DNA from: Methanobacteriota archaeon
GTDB lineage: Archaea; Halobacteriota; Methanosarcinia; Methanosarcinales; Methanosarcinaceae
NCBI GenBank assembly: GCA_030837265.1
Contig: JAUPKV010000157.1
Coordinates: 1-19,921, forward strand
DNA: 19,921 nucleotides
Direction: 5' to 3'
The translations under genes were made by a program, and so were the position numbers. Below the pieces are notes generated by a model that did no database searches, was not told the origin of the DNA, and saw only the letters and a list, made by a program, of their open reading frames with translations. Positions 1 to 6,761 of this stretch are shown piece after piece; position 1 is the first letter of the stretch, and each line of letters opens with the position of its first letter.

Positions 1-365
1 AAAGAGACAGCAAGAAAACCGCAGATGCAATAAATACTGCAAATGTGGAGATAATTGACGGTGTCAATAGTGTACATAAGACATTGGATGCGCTCAACAC
101 AATTATCAAGAATGCCACACAGGTTTCAAATGATATAAGTGATATCACAAAAGCAATTGATATTCAGGCAAATATATCTTTAAATGTTGTAAAAGCTTCC
201 GAAGAGGGGAACATTATGACAGAAGAGGTCCAAAGAGAGGCAGAAGGTCTTGCAGCAGTTTCGGAAGAGACAAGTGCTTCTATTCAAGAGATCGGAGCTT
301 CAATTCATGAGATTGCTAACCTTTCAAACAAATTGAAATATGAAATGGAAGCGTTTGCGGTATAA
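1..365 (+). CDS. Methyl-accepting chemotaxis protein, C-terminal fragment (5' end outside window)
   Basis: The frame is open from the left edge (first whole codon at position 3) to TAA at 363-365, so this is the tail of a longer gene; the GTG at 45 is only an internal codon. About 120 residues are visible. They are strongly heptad-like and rich in Ala, Glu, Ser, Ile and Asn. Near the end lies the stretch AAVSEETSASIQEIGASI, typical of the distal arm of the chemoreceptor signalling domain that precedes the C-terminus. The family forms trimers of dimers and controls CheA kinase through CheW; a cheW gene follows about 300 bp downstream on the same strand, which fits. Sensor, membrane and HAMP regions are not in the window, so the ligand is unknown. 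No C-terminal pentapeptide tether for CheR is seen. Confidence 0.85.
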   Translation, partial: RDSKKTADAINTANVEIIDGVNSVHKTLDALNTIIKNATQVSNDISDITKAIDIQANISLNVVKASEEGNIMTEEVQREAEGLAAVSEETSASIQEIGASIHEIANLSNKLKYEMEAFAV

Positions 366-673
366 ATGGGAAATTGAAATAAGAAATAAAAGAATTTCGA
401 TATAAATAGGATTTTTGGCAACGAAGGCATATCAATATTCCGGATTCTGTACCCGGTTTCATTGCCAAAATTATCTTAATTTTTCATACACAAAATCCGG
501 ACTTTAGTAAAAAGTCAGCGACGAGTATGACTTTGGGGGAATTTCAGCTTTCTTTTTATCACAAATAGCTATAGCATTGTGTATAGTTAGGATGGAACGA
601 AAGTTGAGGTGTGATTGTAAAAATGTGGGTAATAAAACATTGATAACTTCTATTGCTTTTGAGGTGATTAAAC
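366..673. other. Non-coding stretch between MCP and cheW, with inverted repeat
   Basis: No convincing gene in about 308 bp. An inverted repeat (TTTTGGCAA at 413-421, TTGCCAAAA at 462-470) encloses two CCGG tetramers (440-443, 453-456), so the RNA could fold as a nested stem-loop. T-rich DNA follows, so it may end the MCP transcript. TATA-like sequence with an 8-bp palindrome (GCTATAGC, 568-575) is a candidate cheW promoter. A 31-codon frame at 592-687 overlaps the cheW start and is probably chance. Confidence 0.4.
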
Positions 674-1153
674 ATGAGTTATCATAGTCAAACTATTAAT
701 TTGGATAGTACTATTCAAGTAATTGTTTTTAATCTTGACGAAGAAAGATTTGGAGTTGAAATCTCTCAGGTGAAAGAAATCATTTTACCTACTCAGATTA
801 CCAGTATTCCAAGTGCACCAAGTTTCATTGAAGGAGTATTGAATTTGAGGGGTCAAATAGTTACCATCGGAAGTCTAAGAAAGAGACTTGGTAAAGAAGC
901 TAAAAAAAATGATGAAAGCACCAGGGTTATAGTAATTGAATTAGAAGATACTATTGTAGGAATAACTGTTGATAGTGTCAGTGAAGTTAAGTATCTGTCT
1001 ACCAAGGATATAGAAGAGATACCTCGTTTATTAGCTTTAAAAGATGACTCAAGGTTCTTAAAGGGAGTGGGAAAACTTGAGAATGGACTTCTTACTTTGA
1101 TGGACCTCAAAGAATTGTTCAGTGATGATGAACTAAAGGGGATAGCTGGGTAA
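674..1153 (+). CDS. cheW: Chemotaxis coupling protein CheW
   Basis: Encodes 159 residues, the usual size for a single-domain CheW. The protein bridges chemoreceptors and the histidine kinase CheA at the membrane-associated array. Family features are visible: an early strand reading VIVFNLDEERFGVEISQVKE, the IPSAPSFIEGVLNLRGQIV segment in the first SH3-like subdomain, a second-half VIVIELEDTIVGITVDSV strand, and FLKGVGKLENGLLTLMDL near the end. The ATG at 674 is preceded by GAGGTGATT at 661-669, an extended match to the archaeal 16S anti-Shine-Dalgarno with 4 nt spacing, which fixes the start. Neighbour on the same strand is the MCP fragment; no cheA, cheY or cheB is in view on this side. The stop codon lies inside a small hairpin (1143-1160). 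Confidence 0.93.
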   Translation: MSYHSQTINLDSTIQVIVFNLDEERFGVEISQVKEIILPTQITSIPSAPSFIEGVLNLRGQIVTIGSLRKRLGKEAKKNDESTRVIVIELEDTIVGITVDSVSEVKYLSTKDIEEIPRLLALKDDSRFLKGVGKLENGLLTLMDLKELFSDDELKGIAG

Positions 1154-1160
1154 CCAGCTA
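1143..1160 (+). other. GNRA-capped hairpin spanning the cheW stop codon
   Basis: TAGCTGG (1143-1149) pairs perfectly with CCAGCTA (1154-1160) around the loop GTAA (1150-1153), a GNRA-class tetraloop in RNA. The cheW stop codon TAA is 1151-1153, inside the loop. No T-tract follows, so it is not a classic terminator; it could stabilise or process the 3' end of the message. Confidence 0.45.
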
Positions 1161-1255
1161 AATCTGCCGTCCATCAGTTATCTAAAGTCATTTCCTGAAC
1201 TAACTATTAACCCGGTTGTTTCTAAAAAAACTTAAAAAATGTCTGTGATGAATAG

Positions 1256-1286
1256 GTTGAAAAGAATAAGTTGAAAAGAATAAGTT
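1256..1286. repeat. Short tandem repeat, 14 bp x 2.2
   Basis: GTTGAAAAGAATAA occurs at 1256-1269 and 1270-1283, followed by a partial GTT. It lies between convergent cheW and the hydrolase gene, in DNA with no other feature. Confidence 0.8.
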
Positions 1287-1315
1287 TTAGAGTGTCAGGA
1301 CACAACAGGTTAAAA

Positions 1316-2338
1316 TTATGAAAATATTGTCGCAAATTCTTTTTCAAGATAGGGGCGCATGGAACCTGTATATCCATGAACTGCATCACTAACGTTATAC
1401 ATTGCTTTTGGCTCTTTTGATATCGCAAAGGTCTTTACTGCTGAATCATAAGGAATTAAGGGGTCATTGAGGGAATGAATCATCACAAATTTTGCAGGCG
1501 GGAGGTCAGGAAGATAAGTATCCGGATCAACTGAGCGATAGAAACGATAAGTCTTGGAATCTTTAGCTGAAGCAGGATTAATATCTTCAGTCCCGTATCC
1601 TGAAGTGCTGATTCCGACAATACCTTTAAGAGACGGATCAAGTGCACAGGCAATAACGGCAAATCTCCCGCCATTGCTTTCCCCCAGGATTGCAAGCTTT
1701 TTCGGGTCAATTTCAGGCTGGGCGGCAAGCACGTCTGCAGCTTTAAGGGCATCATAGACCATGGAATACTCAACTGGCTCAACACCAGTCTTGAAAAGCT
1801 CAAGATCCTTTTCGAAATTTATGCTGCCGAGATTGCGCTGATCAATAGCAATGGTTGCATATCCCATTTTTGAGAGTTCGATGGCCAGACCCTGTTCAGC
1901 CTCCTTACTTACTGTTGCTCCCGGAAGTAGGACTATTCCGGGATACGGCAAAGAAGAGGTTGAATTTGCAGGTATTCTTAAAAGAGCCTGGATCTTGTCT
2001 CCTTTGCTGTCAAAAGATAACAACTTCACAGTATCCGGTTTTTGAGGGGCATACTTATCTTCTATTGTTTGAGCAGTAAATACAGGCTTTTCTCGGGGAG
2101 AAAAAGATAAGACTCCTGAGTCTGAAACCTCCCACTGCGCCAAAGCTTTGGTAGAGTTAGCAGAGGCATTGGTAGAGTTAGCAGAGGCATTGATGGAGTT
2201 AGCGGGATTATACATAATCCCATAGATACCCACCAGTAACAGAAGAAAACCCAGGAGTAGATATTTGGGTTTAAATGTTTTGGTTCCTGAAGAAAACTTT
2301 TTTTTGTTTTCTTTTTTCCCCGAATTATTCTTGCCCAA
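1316..2338 (-). CDS. Membrane-anchored alpha/beta hydrolase (dienelactone hydrolase/acyl-peptidase-like)
   Basis: About 340 residues. A basic, Lys-rich N-terminus precedes one hydrophobic segment (about residues 25-42), then a low-complexity Asn/Ser/Ala/Thr linker built of 7-residue repeats, then an alpha/beta hydrolase domain. In numbering from a TTG at 2347, the nucleophile elbow is GESNGG with Ser224, the acid is probably Asp295 (SLNDPLIP) and the His is His324 (DAVHGY), in the expected order. The family cleaves esters or amides; the substrate is unknown, and the domain should face outside the cell. No ATG is available. TTG at 2347 has AGGA only 1 nt away, while TTG at 2338 has the same AGGA (2349-2352) 10 nt upstream, so 2338 is preferred. 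It starts 30 nt after sec61-beta ends and is probably cotranscribed with it. Confidence 0.8.
   Translation of the reverse strand: MGKNNSGKKENKKKFSSGTKTFKPKYLLLGFLLLLVGIYGIMYNPANSINASANSTNASANSTKALAQWEVSDSGVLSFSPREKPVFTAQTIEDKYAPQKPDTVKLLSFDSKGDKIQALLRIPANSTSSLPYPGIVLLPGATVSKEAEQGLAIELSKMGYATIAIDQRNLGSINFEKDLELFKTGVEPVEYSMVYDALKAADVLAAQPEIDPKKLAILGESNGGRFAVIACALDPSLKGIVGISTSGYGTEDINPASAKDSKTYRFYRSVDPDTYLPDLPPAKFVMIHSLNDPLIPYDSAVKTFAISKEPKAMYNVSDAVHGYTGSMRPYLEKEFATIFS
2148..2210 (-). repeat. In-frame 21-bp tandem repeat coding an Asn/Ser/Ala/Thr linker
   Basis: Three 21-bp units (2148-2168, 2169-2189, 2190-2210), the first two identical on the plus strand and the third diverged. In the hydrolase they encode three 7-residue units such as STNASAN, just outside the membrane segment. 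N-x-S/T sequons recur, so the linker may be N-glycosylated, which is inference. Confidence 0.85.
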
Positions 2339-2368
2339 GGGAACCAAATCCTGCCCTAAAGGGTGTAA

Positions 2369-2536
2369 TTACGGCCAAACGTGATTTACAGCACTTAGAA
2401 ATAAAATCGCGATGCCCACAACTGCGCCGACAATCATCACTGTTTTTGGCTGGATGTGAATTGCATTTTTATCGGCTTCGTAATAACGCATGAGCCCAGC
2501 AGAAGACTGGAGCCCGGAACCTGATTTTTTAGCCAT
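2369..2536 (-). CDS. Preprotein translocase subunit Sec61-beta (SecG family)
   Basis: A 55-residue gene read from ATG (2536-2534) to TAA (2371-2369). The protein begins MAKKSGSGLQSSAGLMRYY, continues with a polar EADKNAIHIQPKTV segment, and ends in one membrane helix (about residues 33-50) followed by NHVWP. This Lys/Ser/Gly start, the S-A-G-L-M-R-Y-Y/F box and the tail-anchored helix are hallmarks of archaeal Sec61-beta, the small non-essential partner of SecYE in the membrane channel. A Shine-Dalgarno-like AGGTG lies 9 nt upstream of the ATG, within the last copy of a 19-bp repeat. The hydrolase gene follows on the same strand and in the same reading frame after the stop. The call rests on the whole-length pattern; the size fits the family. 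Confidence 0.9.
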   Translation of the reverse strand: MAKKSGSGLQSSAGLMRYYEADKNAIHIQPKTVMIVGAVVGIAILFLSAVNHVWP

Positions 2537-2591
2537 GAGTTTAACACCTGTAAATGAGTTTAACGCTTGTAAATGAGTTTAACGCTTGTAA
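2535..2591. repeat. 19-bp tandem repeat x 3 at the sec61-beta start
   Basis: Units at 2535-2553, 2554-2572 and 2573-2591 share the plus-strand form ATGAGTTTAAC(G/A)C(T/C)TGTAA; the last two are identical through 18 bases. Read on the coding (minus) strand, the unit nearest the gene differs at two bases that create the AGGTG ribosome-binding site, and its end becomes the ATG start. The other two copies have AAGCG and an ATT in the equivalent places. Confidence 0.9.
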
Positions 2592-2842
2592 GAATAAATT
2601 GTTTGAATAGAATTCCATACCTTTGATAATATAGATTGCTATAGCAACTATTAAAATATTTATCTAGAAATTAGAAAATGAACGTGAGTACTAAATTTTT
2701 TTCAACTTTGTAATCATCCATTCATAAACTTTAGTAATCACCCTTAATTACGTTTCTGATATATAAATCCTGCAGAAAATTCTTTTCAGTATCCTGTTTA
2801 AGGTATTGTTAATTCCGCTATTTTTCTTGAAACGAGAGCTTC
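2592..2842. promoter_or_regulatory. Non-coding gap between mtnA and sec61-beta, probable sec61-beta promoter
   Basis: AT-rich DNA with no gene. On the minus strand, TATA-like runs lie at about 2628-2640 and 2652-2665, at suitable distance for a promoter of sec61-beta. No strong terminator is visible after mtnA. Confidence 0.35.
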
Positions 2843-3862
2843 TCAAACTAGAACTTCATCCAGCAGAAAAGGGGGATAAAAAATTCCTTTTTCCGTAATT
2901 ATCGCAGTAACATTCTCCATGGGAGTCGCGTCAAAAGCGGGATTAAAGACTTCGACATCTTTCGGAGCTATTTGTTCTGATCCGAAGAATCGTAACTCAT
3001 CCGGATTTCGGACCTCTATTTTTACGCTACCTTCCCAGCCATTGAAATCGAAAGTGGATACCGGGGCTGCTACATAGAAGGGAATCTCATGCTCCTTTGC
3101 AAGGACAGAGTGTGTGTACGTTCCTATTTTATTGAAAATAACATCCTGAGTGACTCTATCTGCTCCTACAAGTACACTATCTATAAGTCCCTGGTGCATT
3201 GCCCATCCAGCCATTGAGTCTGCAATCAGGGTTACCGGAATTTTGTCCTGCATCAGTTCCCAGGCAGTTATCCTGCTTCCCTGATTCTGGGGCCTGGTTT
3301 CACAGGCGATAACCTTAATCTCTTTGCCTTTGGCAATAGCCGTGCGCACAACTCCAAGCGCTGTACCCCAATCTACACAAGCAAGCCTTCCTGCGTTGCA
3401 GTGTGTTAGTACCGTATCGCCGTCTTTCAATAACTTAGCACCTTGTTCCCCTATCAGCTTGTTTGTGGCCACATCTTCTTCGGCAATATCCAGGGCTTCC
3501 TGAAGGGCTATATCCCTGACTCCACGGACATCAGGTGCGTCATAAATTGCTTTCAATACCCTATTCACACCCCATCCAAGGTTCACTGCCGTAGGGCGGG
3601 TCAACTTAAGAGCTTTTCCAGCAAGCTCCAAATCTTTTATCATTGCCTCCAGATATTTTTCTTCACTCAGGAAAGCAGCAAGAGCAATCCCGAAGCCTCC
3701 TGCGGCGCCGAGAGCAGGTGCACCCCTTATTCTGAGAGATATTATAGCTTCACAGAGTGAATTTAAAGTTTTACACTCAATTATCCTGTACTCTTTTGGA
3801 AGCAATGTCTGATCTACCAGTACTACTGAATTTGACTCTTTTTTCCAATCAATTGTCCTCAT
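2843..3862 (-). CDS. mtnA: MtnA-family sugar-1-phosphate aldose-ketose isomerase (methylthioribose-1-phosphate isomerase-like)
   Basis: 339 residues from ATG at 3862, the size of MtnA. The family (eIF2B-alpha-like fold) converts 5-methylthioribose-1-phosphate to the ribulose form in methionine salvage; in methanogens related enzymes also handle 5-deoxyribose-1-phosphate in 5'-deoxyadenosine recycling. Visible motifs are RIRGAPALGAAGG near the N-terminus, the catalytic-Cys segment THCNAGRLACVDWGTALG, RPQNQGSRITAWEL, and VGADRVTQDVIFNKIGTY with the catalytic Asp. A TTG 15 nt further upstream would extend the frame, but GTGAT three nt before the ATG and the usual family start (MRTIDW) favour 3862. 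It lies upstream of sec61-beta on the same strand with about 300 bp between, so probably a separate unit. No mtnP or other salvage gene is adjacent, so the true substrate is inferred. Confidence 0.85.
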   Translation of the reverse strand: MRTIDWKKESNSVVLVDQTLLPKEYRIIECKTLNSLCEAIISLRIRGAPALGAAGGFGIALAAFLSEEKYLEAMIKDLELAGKALKLTRPTAVNLGWGVNRVLKAIYDAPDVRGVRDIALQEALDIAEEDVATNKLIGEQGAKLLKDGDTVLTHCNAGRLACVDWGTALGVVRTAIAKGKEIKVIACETRPQNQGSRITAWELMQDKIPVTLIADSMAGWAMHQGLIDSVLVGADRVTQDVIFNKIGTYTHSVLAKEHEIPFYVAAPVSTFDFNGWEGSVKIEVRNPDELRFFGSEQIAPKDVEVFNPAFDATPMENVTAIITEKGIFYPPFLLDEVLV

Positions 3863-4342
3863 TAAATCACGACTCAAAAACCTTCAACTTCATTTCAAGC
3901 TTCCCATCCGATAAAAATCTATTCAACGTGTGCCCTGAGATAGCCTGTTGACCATCTTCCTTTAATTTTCCAGACACGCTGAGTGGTTAATATGAATTCT
4001 GACAGGAGCTTTTATCATCTTTAAATAGAAAAATAATAAGGAAAAAATGGGAAATTAAGTATCTGTGATAAATGATTAAAGCTTTTTTTTCCAGAAATGC
4101 AAACTTAGATATATAGATTTATAGGGTAATAGCAGAAATAAGAGAAGATTTAAAACCCATTGTTGAGATACAGGAAGAATCATACTTTCACAAGTACGAA
4201 TTCCAAATCTCAGAATCTTGAATCTGTGAATTCATGTCTTTAAATTTTAATTAGGATTTGTCATTCTATTATGTTATAATATCAGGGTATTAGTAAATCA
4301 GGGTATTAGTAAATCAGGGTATTAGTCGGAGAGTAAGCGCTT
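3863..4342. promoter_or_regulatory. Divergent intergenic region of mtnA and ino1
   Basis: About 480 bp without a convincing gene. A minus-strand TTTAAA-containing box near 4018-4023 could serve mtnA. For ino1 the best TATA-like run is TTATAATAT at 4273-4281, immediately before a 16-bp tandem repeat; a second AT-rich box is near 4107-4116. Two GAATTC palindromes (about 4199-4233) flank a small CAGA/TCTG stem; its meaning is unclear. Confidence 0.4.
4281..4326. repeat. 16-bp tandem repeat x 2.9 in the ino1 leader
   Basis: ATCAGGGTATTAGTAA occurs at 4281-4296 and 4297-4312, then a 14-bp partial copy at 4313-4326. It begins right after the probable TATA box and ends 16 nt before the start codon, so copy number would set the length of the 5' leader or the TATA-to-start distance. 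Confidence 0.9.
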
Positions 4343-5443
4343 ATGACAAAAATAAAAATAGCAATTGCAGGAATAGGGAACTGTGCAAGCTCTTTGATAC
4401 AGGGCATCGAGTATTATAACTCCGATAATAAAGAGCCTATCGGATTGATGCACTGGGATCTTGGGGGGTACAAACCCAGTGACATCAAAATTGTTGCTGC
4501 TTTTGATATTGATGCCAGGAAAGTAGGAAAAGACGTAGCTGAAGCTATCTTTGCTCCCCCTAACTGCACAGCGATTTTTTGCTCTGACGTCCCGGCAACA
4601 GGTGTTAAGGTCAAAATGGGCAGGGTTCTTGACGGTGTCTCTGAACACATGAAGAACTACGAAGAGAAACGCACATTCGTTGTAAGCAGGGAGTCGGAAG
4701 CTACAAAAACAGATGTGGTAAATGAGCTTAAGGACTCAGGCGCGGAGATGCTTCTCAATTATCTGCCTGTTGGTTCTGAAGAAGCTGTCCGCTTTTATGC
4801 CGATTGTGCCCTCGAGGCCGGGGTGGCTTTTATCAATAATATGCCTGTTTTTATTGCAAGTGACCCGATATGGGCAAAAAAATTTGAAGCCCTGAATATT
4901 CCTGTCATCGGGGACGATGTTAAAGCCCAGCTTGGGGCTACAATTACTCACAGGATTCTTGCGAACCTTTTTGAAAAACGCGGTGTAAAGCTTGACAGGA
5001 CATATCAGTTGAATACTGGGGGAAACACTGATTTCCTTAACATGCTTAACAGGAGCAGGCTCGCTTCCAAACGAGAATCAAAAACCGAAGCCGTTCAATC
5101 CGTACTGTCTCAAAAGCTTGAGGATGAAAATATCCATATCGGGCCCAGTGACTACGTAGCCTGGCAAAATGACAATAAGGTATGCTTCCTGAGAATGGAA
5201 GGTCGTCTCTTTGGGGATGTGCCCATGAACCTTGAACTCAGGCTCTCTGTAGAAGACTCTCCTAACTCCGCAGGCGTGGTAATTGATGCTATTCGCTGCT
5301 GTAAGCTGGCCCTTGACCGTGGAATCGGAGGAGTGCTGTATTCTCCTGCATCTTACTTTATGAAACATCCGGCGATCCAGTATCCCGACGACGAAGCCTG
5401 CAGGCGGACCGAAGAGTTTATAGCTGGGACACGGGAACGTTAA
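4343..5443 (+). CDS. ino1: Myo-inositol-1-phosphate synthase
   Basis: 366 residues, the length of archaeal/actinobacterial-type inositol-1-phosphate synthases. It converts glucose-6-phosphate to 1L-myo-inositol-1-phosphate with bound NAD, in the cytoplasm; in Methanosarcina the product would feed phosphoinositol head groups of ether lipids. The N-terminal Rossmann motif reads [20 protein letters not shown] (about residues 5-24). Later conserved blocks are [37 protein letters not shown] and [12 protein letters not shown], the last two around the active site and NAD. GGAG lies 11 nt upstream of the ATG. The leader carries a 16-bp tandem repeat. Its stop codon overlaps that of radB on the other strand. 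Confidence 0.93.
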   Translation: MTKIKIAIAGIGNCASSLIQGIEYYNSDNKEPIGLMHWDLGGYKPSDIKIVAAFDIDARKVGKDVAEAIFAPPNCTAIFCSDVPATGVKVKMGRVLDGVSEHMKNYEEKRTFVVSRESEATKTDVVNELKDSGAEMLLNYLPVGSEEAVRFYADCALEAGVAFINNMPVFIASDPIWAKKFEALNIPVIGDDVKAQLGATITHRILANLFEKRGVKLDRTYQLNTGGNTDFLNMLNRSRLASKRESKTEAVQSVLSQKLEDENIHIGPSDYVAWQNDNKVCFLRMEGRLFGDVPMNLELRLSVEDSPNSAGVVIDAIRCCKLALDRGIGGVLYSPASYFMKHPAIQYPDDEACRRTEEFIAGTRER

Positions 5444-6096
5444 CGTATCCCATCGGCTGTAATTCTAAACTCAATATTTGAGCCTTCAGGGCGAGAACGG
5501 TGTTTGAACAGAATTGCACGCCTGAGTCCTTCACCTTTTTTTTCTAGCTGGATAATTGTCTTTGATATGTGTTCAAGTGAATTGCCGCCCAAAGGGCGCA
5601 CCCCTCCCGAGACAATGTCGGAATATACCTGGTTAGTTATAACTACTGCAAAGCTGTGTTTACGGGCAAGAGCATGCAGGAACCCAATCTGATTGGCTAG
5701 CTCTCTTCGACTCTTCAAGCCACTTTCTTCGTCTTCAAGCTCAAACCTGTAGTATGAAGTTGCAGAGTCCAGTATTATGAGTCCTATATTCTCCCCGGAT
5801 ATCTTCTCCACTTCTCTTACAGCAGCATATTGTTCTTCAAAACTCAGGGGTTCATAAATTATAACACTTCTTGCTATCTCTTTTGCATTTTCCCCTGCAA
5901 TCTGCTTGAACCGAACAGGAGAAAGTCCTTCGGTATCTATGTAGATTACTCTCTGCCCATGTTTTACACATTCTACTGCAAGCTGGATACAAATATTTGT
6001 TTTCCCTGTCCCTGCAGCTCCGAATATCTGGGTTACGATTCCCTTCTCAAACCCTCCGTCCAAAAGGTCGTCGAGAGGTTTACAGCCTGAAGGCAA
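5440..6096 (-). CDS. radB: DNA repair and recombination protein RadB
   Basis: At least 218 residues, a RecA-core-only paralogue of RadA lacking the N-terminal helix-hairpin-helix domain, as expected for RadB. Walker A is GAAGTGKT (about residues 26-33 from the TTG at 6096), Walker B is GLIILDS, and the [17 protein letters not shown] stretch and GGNSLEHIS are typical. RadB assists RadA in homologous recombination and binds DNA with weak ATPase activity. The start is uncertain. TTG at 6096 has no ribosome-binding site at good distance, whereas a strong AGAGGTG (6116-6122) stands 7 nt before an in-frame ATA at 6108-6106, which would add four residues (I/M-E-N-L). The frame is open upstream to a TAA with no ATG or GTG. 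Converges on ino1 with overlapping stop codons. Confidence 0.92.
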   Translation of the reverse strand: MPSGCKPLDDLLDGGFEKGIVTQIFGAAGTGKTNICIQLAVECVKHGQRVIYIDTEGLSPVRFKQIAGENAKEIARSVIIYEPLSFEEQYAAVREVEKISGENIGLIILDSATSYYRFELEDEESGLKSRRELANQIGFLHALARKHSFAVVITNQVYSDIVSGGVRPLGGNSLEHISKTIIQLEKKGEGLRRAILFKHRSRPEGSNIEFRITADGIR

Positions 6097-6115
6097 TAGA
6101 TTCTCTATGAGATGA

Positions 6116-6122
6116 CACCTCT
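6116..6122 (-). promoter_or_regulatory. Strong ribosome-binding site of radB, facing an ATA codon
   Basis: On the minus strand AGAGGTG occupies 6122-6116. The first in-frame triplet at normal spacing (7 nt) is ATA (6108-6106); the TTG at 6096 is 19 nt away. Confidence 0.6.
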
Positions 6123-6570
6123 TTTTGTGCTTGACAATTTATGACTGGTCAAATATAACGCTTTTTTGTTTCCAATCTTTTCTAAGAAATTAGGGATTCT
6201 AAATGAATTATGGTAAATTAAAGATTTTCTAAAAAATTGATTGATTTGAGAAAAAGGTCACGAGCATATATTAGTCTATTTTTATTAGTCTATTTTCTAA
6301 AAACAGGAATGAGTCATTTGTTATCAGGTCTGGTAACAAATAAGATCTTTATTTGTACAAAACGAAATGGTTATTATCTTTATTGTATTCAAAGATGGGT
6401 TGAAAAACGAATATAAACTGCTAAAGCATTTAGGGTATTTACCTGAAAAAAAGCTAATCTTCACTCAAATTGAGTGATGAACAGTATCAATGGGCACTAA
6501 TTAATTATTTCGCCCTATTCCGATATTGCTGACTGGTACTTGAAAAATTTGAAAATATACATATATTAAG
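6123..6570. other. Long AT-rich non-coding stretch with inverted repeats
   Basis: No recognisable gene. A 14-bp near-tandem repeat (ATTAGTCTATTTT) lies around 6269-6298. An inverted repeat, ATTTGTTA (6316-6323) and TAACAAAT (6334-6341), has a 10-nt loop. A separate perfect palindrome sits at 6461-6477. A 36-codon frame (6367-6477) shows no family pattern. TATA-like DNA at 6554-6568 could be the nrdH promoter. Confidence 0.4.
6461..6477. promoter_or_regulatory. Perfect 17-bp palindrome, candidate operator
   Basis: TCACTCAA (6461-6468) and TTGAGTGA (6470-6477) are exact inverted repeats around one central A. It is about 80 bp upstream of the TATA-like region before the ribonucleotide reductase genes, a reasonable place for a regulator site; no T-tract follows. 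Confidence 0.4.
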
Positions 6571-6652
6571 GGGTTAGCTGAGGGATGGTAACCCATGGGG
6601 TTTTGTTTTCCAGCCTTAATGCGCTTTGCGCCTGGTGTTCACTCCCAACACC
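6571..6652 (+). ncRNA. Candidate structured leader or small RNA upstream of nrdH
   Basis: Three stems follow one another in GC-richer DNA than the surroundings. GGGTTA (6571-6576) pairs with TAACCC (6589-6594). CCAG (6610-6613) plus GCGC (6621-6624) pair with GCGC (6628-6631) plus CTGG (6632-6635) around a TTT loop. GGTGTT (6634-6639) pairs with AACACC (6647-6652) around a 7-nt loop; it competes for two bases with the second stem. The element lies 110 nt before the redoxin start. It does not match the tRNA, TPP or cobalamin riboswitch patterns I know. Stem 1 may lie at or before the transcript start. Confidence 0.35.
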
Positions 6653-6761
6653 ATAGAAATAAATTCAAAGTGTGCGCCGAAATCAAACCTCAATAAAACA
6701 GTTCAGTATAACAGTTCAGTATAACTAAGAAATAGTAATGAGAAACAGAAGGTCGTAAAGC

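Noticed and set aside
592..687. 31-codon frame overlapping the cheW start
   Set aside because: Its own ribosome-binding site is absent and the cheW site at 661-669 fully explains initiation at 674.
2369..2371. Translational readthrough to fuse Sec61-beta and the hydrolase
   Set aside because: The stop is TAA, not the TAG read as pyrrolysine in Methanosarcina, and no readthrough signal is visible.
4281..4326. CRISPR or regularly spaced repeat array
   Set aside because: The repeats are directly tandem with no spacers and only about three copies; the same holds for the other short repeats in the window.
6367..6477. 36-codon plus-strand frame starting MVIIFIVFKDG and ending at the 17-bp palindrome
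   Set aside because: No ribosome-binding site, no recognisable family pattern, and a length expected by chance in AT-rich DNA. Kept only as a note because its stop falls in the palindrome.
6571..6600. Possible tRNA D-arm-like sequence (TAGCTGAGGGATGG)
   Set aside because: No acceptor stem, anticodon stem or T-loop follows in a tRNA arrangement, so it is not called as tRNA.
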